DNA of 64,000 nt from Amesomyces nigricolor (lineage: Eukaryota; Ascomycota; Sordariomycetes; Sordariales; Chaetomiaceae). Location: positions 4,154,001-4,218,000 of the forward strand of contig SRKS01000002.1 in assembly GCA_004802645.1 (NCBI GenBank). The letters run 5' to 3'. A program made the translations under genes and the position numbers. Of this stretch, positions 56,907 to 64,000 are shown piece after piece. Under the pieces are notes generated by a model. It had not been told where the DNA came from and made no database searches. It saw only the letters and a program-made list of their open reading frames with translations. How positions within the stretch are numbered: the first letter of the stretch is position 1; each line of letters opens with the position of its first letter.

Positions 56907-57838
56907 ATGGCCTCCGAGAAGAAGGAAAGGAAGCGACCCAAGGTCATCCTCTTCGACATCGGCGGTGTCTGCGTATGCCTCCCCCTCCCCTCCCCTTTTT
57001 ACCTCCCCCTCATCTAACCCTCCCCCAGGTAATCTCCCCCTTCCAACAAATCCTCACCTACGAACTCACCCACTCCATCCCCCCCGGCTGGATCAACCAC
57101 TCCATCAGCCGGTCCGCCCCCCGCGGCTTCTGGCACCGCCTCGAAACAGGCACCATTCCCCTCGACGCCTCCTTCTTCACCGGATTCAATCACGATCTCC
57201 ACAACCCTGCCCTCTGGAAAACCTTCTACACCGCGCAAACCGCCCGCAACCCTTCCCTCCCTAAGGAAATCCCCCCCCTCCCCAAGATCGACGCCGAGTG
57301 GCTCTTCAACGACATGATGGCCGCCGCGCGCGCGCCCGATCCATGGATGTACCCCGCGCTGAAAGCGCTCAAGGAGGATGGGAGGTATATTGTTGCTGCG
57401 CTGAGCAACACGGTGATCTTTCCCGAGGGGCATCCCTTCGCCCCAGGACAGGGCGATGAGATGGACGCCCTTCGCGACCTCTTTGACGTGTTCGTCTCCT
57501 CCGCTCACGAAGGGTTGCGCAAGCCTGATCCAAGGATATACCAGCTCGCGCTAGAAAGGTTGGATGAGTTTGCGCGGAAGAACGCGGGGAGTGAGAGGGG
57601 GAGGAGAGGGGGGTGGGGGGAAGGGGTGAGGGAGGGGGAGGTGGTGTTTCTGGATGATATTGGGGAGAATTTGAAGGCGGCAAGGGGTGCCGGGTTTGGG
57701 ACGATCAAAGTGCATTTGGGGAGGGCGTTTGAGGCGGTGGAGGAGTTGGAGGGGGTTACGGGGTTGAGGTTGGCGGGGGCGCATCCGAGGGTGCCGGTGA
57801 GGGTGGATTTTGGTGGGAAGAAGAAGGCGAAGATTTGA
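56907..57838 (+). CDS. HAD-superfamily hydrolase (epoxide-hydrolase N-terminal-like)
   Basis: Two exons (56907-56972 and 57029-57838) encode 291 aa. The four HAD motifs are in order: motif I KVILFDIGGVC (nucleophile Asp; the second acidic residue is replaced by Gly, as in the EPHX/ACAD10 phosphatase-like branch), motif II AALSNTV, motif III with Lys in HEGLRKPDPRIYQ, and motif IV VFLDDIGENLKAARGAG. A cap region lies between motifs I and II. The substrate is unknown. The ATG at 56907 has ACCATGG context; an in-frame ATG at 56856 would add 17 residues (MLPDEFPVEYVLSEIDT). The 3' half of the coding strand is extremely G-rich. Confidence 0.85.
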
Positions 57839-58297
57839 GGTGGGAGGAGGGTTTGGGGAGGTAGATGGGGCGGGTTGTCTAGACGGTCTTCAACGACCAC
57901 TGCACTCGGAAAACGCGTCTGCGGTGCAGTGGTCAGGCTGTGTACCTAGCTAATCGACCCCTTGGAGAAGAGGACTTCCTTGGAGAGCCGAGAAGCCACA
58001 GCCACTGAATTTTTGGAGCCTTTGTTCGACTCCCTGAACACCAGTTTTGATTCTTTTTGTCTCACAGGTAGCACCACAGCGAATAGAGTACGATCATGAA
58101 TAGATATGATGCCATTGTCGCAAACATACCCCTAAACCGAACCATCAACCATATCCCTCCGTTATTGCCACGGCCAATCATCCCTATGCTATCCTCCAGG
58201 CACATTACTCCTCAAGTCCCAATCAAACCACACCCTCAATTACTCCTCAACACCCAAAAAACCAAGTAGCAAAAAGAGACCCATATAAAAACCCCAT
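57839..58297. other. Convergent 3' region HAD hydrolase / MCM2
   Basis: About 0.46 kb containing a perfect 11-bp stem hairpin at 57895-57934. No gene is seen. Confidence 0.6.
57895..57934. repeat. Perfect 11-bp inverted repeat
   Basis: GACCACTGCAC at 57895-57905 and its exact reverse complement GTGCAGTGGTC at 57924-57934 flank an 18-nt loop that contains ACGCGT. It lies about 60 nt after the HAD hydrolase stop and may act as a 3'-end structure. Confidence 0.85.
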
Positions 58298-61053
58298 CTA
58301 AGCAGCCACACCCGCCCTCCTGCTCCCAGCAGCCCTCCTCTGGCTAGCATTCGCCCCCGGCCTGGCAAGGGTATACTTCGCAAACGCCCTCGCCAGCGCC
58401 TTCTTGCAGCTGACCTTCTGCGACCCCACGAAACTGTCGACAGTAACAGCAATGGCGCGGTCAATGTCCTGGGTCGCGCAGTACTCGGACAGGCGCATGC
58501 GGCAGAAGGCCTCGCTGATGCGGATGATGGCTTCGAGATGGCGGACCTAATTGCACGCAGTTAGTATTTTGATAAAGAAGAGGGGTTGGGGGGAGGGAGC
58601 AACGGGACGTACGGTAATGGGATAAGCACCCGTCGCCAGACTCTCCCTGCGCATGTCTGCAAACAGCCTCGCGACCTTGTCCTCATCCATGTGGTACAGC
58701 TTGGGCGAGCAGCGGTCGCGGGCGTAGAGGATGTACTTGCGGAGCAGCTCCTGCGGGATCTCGCCCTCCTTGTTGCGCTCGGGCGCGGCAATGGAAGGAG
58801 CCTTGGTGGAGGGCTCAACCTCCATCGACTCGCCACCGGCCGTCGCCTGGGTGTTGCCGCTGTTGTTGGTCATGGGGTGGCTGCGGCTGTGGGAGCCGAC
58901 GATGAAGCGGGCGAGGCGCTCGTCCTCCTCGGGCTCGACGGTGTCGCGCACGACGCAGAGGATGTCGAAACGGGATAGAATGGGCTCGGTCAGCTCGACG
59001 TTGGCCGAGAAGGGGATGGTCGAGTTGTAGCGGCCGCCGATGGGGTTGGCGGCGGCGATGATGCCACAGCGGGCTTGGAGGGTCGTGACGATCCCGGCCT
59101 TGGAGATGGAGATGGTCTGCTGTTCCATGGCCTCGTGGATGGACGTCCGGTCCTGGTCGTTCATCTTGTCGAACTCGTCGATCAGGCAGGTGCCCTTGTC
59201 CGCGAGCACCAGAGCGCCGCCCTCGAGAGTCCATTCGCTGGTGAGAGGGTCGCGACGGACGCTGGCCGTCAGACCGACGGCGCTGGCGCCCTGGCCGGTG
59301 GCGAAGACTGCGCGGTGGGCCGTCTTCTCGACGTACTTGAGGATTTGCGACTTGGCGGTACCCGGGTCACCGAGGAGAAGCACGTTGATGTCGCCCCTGA
59401 CGTGATGGGCGCCCCTGGTGTTCTTGGCGACACCGCCAAACAGGGACAGGGCAACGGCCGTCTTGATGTCGGTGTGGCCGTAGATACTCGGGGCGATCGA
59501 GTTGATAAGCTTGTCGACGATGTGGGGATCCTTGGAGAGCTTGCGGATGTTATGCTCGTCTTCCTCGGTCATGCGGAAGCCAGCAAGCTGATCGTGCGAC
59601 TTGACGACATTGTTGGCCTCGAGGATGGTGGCAAAGACGGGGAAGCCGTTGCGATTGTTGAGCTGGGCATCATAGTTGTTCCGATAGACACCGGTGACCT
59701 CAATCTCCTCACCGGGTTTGGCTTTGTCAATGAGATCCCAGAGCAAAATCACCTCGCGGTGGCGGGGCAGACGGCCGGCGGGAACGGTGCCCGGTGACTC
59801 CTGAAGGGTAAGTTTCTGGTAGTTGCGGTAGACGGTCTTCTCCGAGTTGAGGGTGAAAGGGCCGCGAGACTGGCAGCTCTGGCAGTACGTGATCTTGACC
59901 TCAACATTGGACTCCTGCTGGAAAGGGCCAAGAGTGATGCCGCACTTGGTGCAGTCGAACTTGACATACTTGAGTTGCGGGAAAACGCCAGATCTCCTGG
60001 TCACCACACCGCTGACGCGCACAAGGCAGTTGAGATGTGATTGGCGGAGCTGGCGAAGGGTGTAATGGACGGGAAGATCGAAAATGCGGACGTGTATCTC
60101 GGCATGGATGCGCTCGTAGTCGGGATAGTGGAGCAGGACAACGTCCATGGCCACCTCATCGAACAGCTTGAGCATCTCGGCGGGAGCGTTGGCGAGGAAG
60201 TAGGCCAGGATGGCCTTGGATGTGGAGAGATGCTCGTACGAGACCTCGAGGGACTCGGCGTTAATCTCACCGAGAGTGCGGATGCGGTTGCCGTAGACGG
60301 AAGAGCCGCTGTCATCGGTGTACTCTGTGAGGAAGGCCTTGAACTCGCGCTTGATGGTCCGCTGCACGGCCGGCTGGGCAACCCACTCGGTCAAGCTGGA
60401 GGCCTTGACGTCGTGCAGTGCCTCGAGCGAGAGCTCCTCGTCCATGATGTCGGCGTCCATGTCCTCATCGGGGTCCTCATCGTAGCGGTGCCTGCGGCGA
60501 CGAGGCTGTGCTGTGAGGTCGATGTCCCGGTCATCGTCTTCGCCGGGAAGGAATGCAGCGGGAATGCGCTGTCTGCGGGCGACCTCGCGGTCTCTGCGGT
60601 TGAGCTGGGCCTCGAGGCGCCGCCTGTCGGCAATATTCAGGGCATCGTAGTCGCCCTCGTCGTCAATGTCGATGCCCTCGTAGGTGTCGTCGGCCCTGTC
60701 GCGGTAGTCGCGCTCGAACCCTTCTTGGAACAGATCGACGTCGTCCTCGGCCATCTCGTCGAGCTCGTCGATGTCGTCCTGGACCTCGGCCTCCTCCTCA
60801 ATGTCGTCCTCCTCGTCGCCACCGTGGGCAATGTTGAAGGCGGGCGGGGAGGAGGGCATGATGGGGCTCGAGGCAGCGCCGACCGAAGAAGCAGCATCGT
60901 CACCGTTAGTGCGGGCACGCTTGCGGCCAGCTCTGGGGGTGAGGCCCCGGTTGGCCGAGGAAGGGTGCTCGCGGAGCGGGGAGCTAAAACAGGGTCAGGA
61001 TCAGGGTGTAGATATGGCGCAGGGCAGAGATTGTTAATGTAAACATACCTCAT
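58298..61053 (-). CDS. MCM2: DNA replication licensing factor Mcm2
   Basis: Three exons (61053-61049, 60983-58613, 58546-58298) encode 874 aa. Mcm2 is part of the hexameric replicative helicase and also chaperones H3-H4. The acidic N-terminus (EEDDIEEEAEVQDDIDELDE) is the Mcm2-type histone-binding tail. Next come the family line SVYGNRIRTLGEINAESLEV, a C4 zinc finger (CTKC about 341, CQSC), Walker A GDPGTAKSQ (about 536), Walker B CLIDEFDKM (about 601) and the arginine finger LSRFD (about 671). The C-terminus has HLEAIIRISEAFCRMRLSEY, placed by the last intron. The first exon is only ATG AG; without the 65-nt intron 1 the conserved start SSPLREHPSSANRG would be lost. Confidence 0.95.
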
Positions 61054-61471
61054 GTTTACGGTACTATCTGGAGGGGATGTGTTGAGTTTGATTTGGTTGT
61101 TCAAATTCAGTGTCTGGTATTGTTGTGGTGGTGATTATAAGAATGCGAGAAAGTGTCGAGGAGAAGTGGTGGGGTGCAAAATGGCGGGAGCTGGGCAACT
61201 GGTTCGCTTGGTTTGACCCCTGCTTTTCCTTTTCGCGTTGCCATTTGCTTGACGCGTTTTCGCGACTGCGCTAAGCCGAATGCAGATTGTCGCGTAAAGT
61301 GGTTGCTCTGGTGGGACTGTTCGATAAGATAACGTTGCCCGTCTTGCTCCCTTGCGACACCACGACTTACACTGAACACGATCGAACCTTGAACGCGCCA
61401 TCTCAGAATTTGTCGTTGGAGTTGAGTTTATCAATTCTGTGATTCTGAGTTTGTTCTACCGCTTCGATACA
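61054..61471. other. Divergent promoter region MCM2 / UBR7-like
   Basis: 0.42 kb between divergent starts with an ACGCGT box and nearby TTTTCGCG-type sequences. No gene is seen. Confidence 0.65.
61252..61257. promoter_or_regulatory. MluI cell-cycle box upstream of MCM2
   Basis: ACGCGT immediately followed by TTTTCGCGA, with a further TTTTCGCGTT at about 61229-61238. About 200 bp upstream of the MCM2 ATG. Consistent with G1/S control by an MBF-like factor, as known for yeast MCM and S-phase genes; unproven here. Confidence 0.6.
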
Positions 61472-63193
61472 ATGGATTCGTCGGCTCAACCTTCCGCCTC
61501 CAGTGAGGTCGCCGACGCGCCAGTCGCGCGGACCAGGGCGCGCACCGAGAGCATCTCGCAGAAATCGGACAACTCGCAGACTGCCGCCGAGTATGTGGCT
61601 GGATATGTCGGGGAAATTTGTACTGTACTGAAGCTAACTTTTGTTCTTCAGCTTCATCCGAGGTCAGATGCAGCTGGAGGCTGACGCGCGGGAAGCCTTA
61701 CCCTACGTACGACCATCTACCACCTCCCGAGACAGACGCGCTCGAGCTAACACAATTGCCAGAGCATTGAGCACTGCACGAACCCCCTCGGCCCGCTCCG
61801 CCAGAGCGTCTTCGCCTGCATGACATGCAAACCCCCGCCCGCGAATCCCTCGGACCCCTACAATGCAGCCGGTATCTGCTATGCCTGCTCCGTGCAGTGC
61901 CACGGCGAGCACACTCTCGTCGAGATCTTCACCAAGCGCGACTTTACCTGCGACTGTGGCACCACCCGCTTCCCCGCGTCGAGCCCGTGCAGCCTGCGCA
62001 TCAACCCCGCGACGAACACCAAGGGCGGCGTCCACTTGGAGGAGCCCAGCTCCAACAACAAGTACAATCAAAACTTCCGCAACCACTTCTGCGGCTGCGA
62101 GTGCGACTACGATCCGTTCCAGCAGAAGGGTACAATGTTTCAGTGTTTAGGCCTGGGAACACACGAGACAGGCGGCTGTGGCGAGGACTGGTGGCATCCT
62201 GGCTGCGTGGTCGGGCTGGGGCCGGATTGGTTCGAGAATATGAAGACGGAGAAGATTAAGGTGGAGGCGAAGGATGATACAAACGGCTCGCTTCCGACCA
62301 TTTCGGAGGATACAGAAGCAGCGAATGGCGCCGCTCACGCCGAAGAAGCAGAGGAGGAGGAGGACAATGACCCGCCGCCGCCGCCGGGCTTCCCCGCTGA
62401 GGACGACTTTGAGGCCTTCCTCTGCTACAAGTGTGTTGACGCGCATCCTTGGATTAAGAGATACGCCGGTACTCCTGGGTTCCTCCCTCCTGTCTACCTC
62501 AAGCGGGGAGACGTTGCGCAAGAGCCCACCCCTGCTGCGGCTCCAGGTCCCAGCAACGGCGAGTCTAACAGCGAATCCAAGAAGCGCAAAGCCGAAGACG
62601 ACGAAACCGATTTTCAAACCTCCAAGCGCCCCAAGAACGACGACACAGAGTCCACCACGTCCCCCGCCGAGCCCACCAACACGACCCCCACCACATCCAC
62701 AACCACAACCTGCAAACTCCCCTTCCTCCCTCCCACCCCCACCGGACAATTCTCCCTCTTCCTCACCCCCACCTTCCGCACCTCCCTCTGCCACTGCCCC
62801 TCCTGCTTCCCGCTCCTCACGCCCCACCCCCAACTCCTCGAAGAAGAAGAAACCTACGAACCGCCCCTCTCCACCTCCGGCGGCTCCGAGCACAACGGTT
62901 CCACCAACAGCGGCGGCAGCCTCTACGACCGCGGCGAGTCGGCGCTGCGCAATAACGTCGACCGCGTGCGCGCCATTGAGGGCATCATGGCCTACGAGCA
63001 TCTGAAAGATAAGTTAACGCCGTTTTTCAGGCAGTTTGCTGAGAGTGGGGAGGTGATTAGTGCGGAGGATGTGAAGGAGTATTTTGCGAAGTTGAGGGGG
63101 GATGAGCAGGGGATTAGGGAGGCGGGGGAGGCGGCGAGGAGTGGGAAGGGGGATGAGGGAGGGGATGAGAGAAGGGAGCAGAGTGGGTATTGA
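61472..63193 (+). CDS. UBR7-like UBR-box and PHD-type zinc-finger protein (Mlo2 family)
   Basis: Three exons (61472-61590, 61652-61706, 61763-63193) encode 534 aa. The UBR box (about residues 60-140) shows the Cys/His pattern VFACMTCKPP, AGICYACSVQCHGEH and RDFTCDCGTTRFP. A PHD-like module follows: NHFCGCECDYDP, GTMFQCLGLG, DWWHPGCVVGLGPDWFE and FLCYKCVDAHPWIKRYAG. A C-terminal zinc-chelating piece is LCHCPSCFPLLTP, then ESALRNNVDRVRAIEGIMAY. Human UBR7 and fission yeast Mlo2 are the nearest named relatives; human UBR7 is reported as an E3 ubiquitin ligase for histone H2B, while the fungal role is not established. Introns 1 and 2 fall within the first 60 codons. The ATG at 61472 has ACAATGG context. 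Confidence 0.9.
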
Positions 63194-64000
63194 TTTAGGT
63201 TAGGATTGGTATGGGTTAAGGATGGGTTAAGGGTGGGTATGAGATGGGTTTGAGATGGGTTAAAGCTGGGTTAAAGCTGGGTTTGGGTTGGTGTTCTGGA
63301 GTTGAGGGATATGGCTCGGGAAGAGAGGGCTGTGTTTCGGGTTATGTTACGAATAGTTGGGCCATCTGGATAGATGCTTGATATCGCTGGGCTTCAGTGT
63401 TTGTTTCTCGATTTGGGCCTGGGGATAGGCTTCTTTTCACTTGTATTGTACAGCAGCTCATGAGATCTGTAAGCCTGTTTCGTGAATGTATGAAAGGAAC
63501 GCGCCGATTTGCCTAGAGTCATACCCCCAGGATGGTAATGAAGGTTCTATTAAATTATCAGACTTCCTCGCCGTATACTTCACTGACACAACCTCACACT
63601 GCACTTGAGCACCAGGTATTCCCAAAGACTGGTGATGCCACGCGATATGACTACTTCCCTCGACGCCCGAGCGAGTCTCCAGCGCGAGTCTAGATGCAAA
63701 CTCAATTCGTAATCAAGAGGGCAACGACGGAAAAAGATGACAAGTGATATCAGAACGAAAAGAGTAAACTACCACCCCATGGATCCATCTCCGTCTCGAC
63801 ACTTCGACCAAATAGGAGAGAGAAGGAGAGGAAATCTGCAAGAAAAATCATCATCCGCAGTAATAATCATCAAAATGCAGTTCGAAAAGAGACGAGATGA
63901 GACCAGATCAAAACGAGTCAACCAGCTCCCGAAATGCAAAACGGGCCACGAAGCTTGAATGGAACAAACAAACATATCCCTTCCTCCCAATTAGGTAGTT
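63194..64000. other. 3' flank of UBR7-like gene to window end
   Basis: Begins with the 11-bp repeat at 63210-63286; the rest has no recognised gene. The window ends here, so a gene starting to the right may be missing. Confidence 0.5.
63210..63286. repeat. 11-bp minisatellite, about seven units
   Basis: Seven tandem units of roughly GATGGGTTAAG/GATGGGTTAAA, for example at 63221-63231, 63043-type variants GATGGGTTTGA at 63243-63253 and GCTGGGTTAAA at 63265-63275. It starts 17 nt after the UBR7-like stop codon. GGGTTA resembles the telomeric TTAGGG unit but the period is 11, not 6. Confidence 0.85.

Noticed and set aside
60041..61042. 333-codon open frame antisense to MCM2
   Set aside because: Mirror of the conserved MCM2 frame.
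63210..63286. Interstitial telomere
   Set aside because: The period is 11 bp and no pure TTAGGG run is present.
1..64000. CRISPR array, prophage, secondary-metabolite cluster or autonomous transposon
   Set aside because: No spaced direct repeats, phage genes, PKS/NRPS/terpene enzymes, transposase or reverse-transcriptase motifs were seen; the genes are eukaryotic and intron-bearing.

Overview
The window is nuclear DNA of a filamentous ascomycete, most likely a member of the Sordariales or a close relative. The evidence is GC-rich coding sequence, introns of about 45-75 nt with GTRNGT-type donors and CTAAC/CTGAC branch sites, lone genes on both strands with no operons, and two dispersed, oppositely oriented 5S rRNA genes (29754-29873 and 43947-44066). 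These 5S genes closely resemble the Neurospora type and are scattered as single copies among protein genes. No tRNA, CRISPR array, autonomous transposon or secondary-metabolite cluster was found. Nearly all genes are core fungal housekeeping genes.

Layout. 1-3.5 kb: no supported gene. 3.5-5.8 kb (-): QutR/QA-1S-like protein, a degenerate AROM-derived quinate-repressor relative, with a 14-bp minisatellite in its promoter. 8.2-9.2 kb (-): class 1A dihydroorotate dehydrogenase. 9.5-10.4 kb (-): SPOUT arginine methyltransferase Sfm1, with an 18-nt microexon. 11.3-13.3 kb (+): Kex1 carboxypeptidase. 13.8-15.7 kb (-): MFS transporter with a GC-AG intron. 16.4-17.7 kb (+): dihydroorotase, so two pyrimidine-pathway genes lie about 7 kb apart. 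18.1-20.9 kb (-): gamma-tubulin complex protein GCP3/Spc98. 21.5-23.1 kb (+): SAGA subunit Ada1, followed in frame by a duplicated C-terminal tail. 24.0-28.1 kb (+): replication-checkpoint mediator Mrc1. 28.6-29.4 kb (+): broken kinase-like pseudogene, then a 5S gene (-).

30.4-31.6 kb (-): coiled-coil protein of unknown role. 32.3-34.6 kb (+): Mediator subunit Med1. 34.6-38.2 kb: a 3.7-kb gene-free stretch leading to Wee1/Swe1 kinase (38.3-41.9 kb, +). 43.0-43.9 kb (+): intact kinase-like gene, then a 5S gene (+). 44.5-46.1 kb (-): secreted type-B carboxylesterase, divergent from a seven-helix rhodopsin-fold membrane protein (46.9-48.2 kb, +). 49.1-52.7 kb (-): large LRR protein of the Mhp1-annotated type. 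52.7-55.4 kb: gene-free. 55.4-56.5 kb (-): ribosomal protein L5, divergent from a HAD-family hydrolase (56.9-57.8 kb, +). 58.3-61.1 kb (-): Mcm2, divergent from a UBR7-like UBR-box/PHD protein (61.5-63.2 kb, +).

Functional links. Mrc1, Wee1 and Mcm2 are all S-phase/checkpoint genes, and each has upstream ACGCGT (MluI cell-cycle box) sites, which suggests a shared MBF-type control. The other neighbours look functionally unrelated. The most unusual items are the post-stop, in-frame duplicated tail of Ada1; the two identical 5S genes that share flanking sequence and both sit beside kinase-like genes; first exons of only 3 and 5 nt in RPL5 and MCM2; and abrupt switches between C-rich and G-rich coding-strand patches inside single genes.
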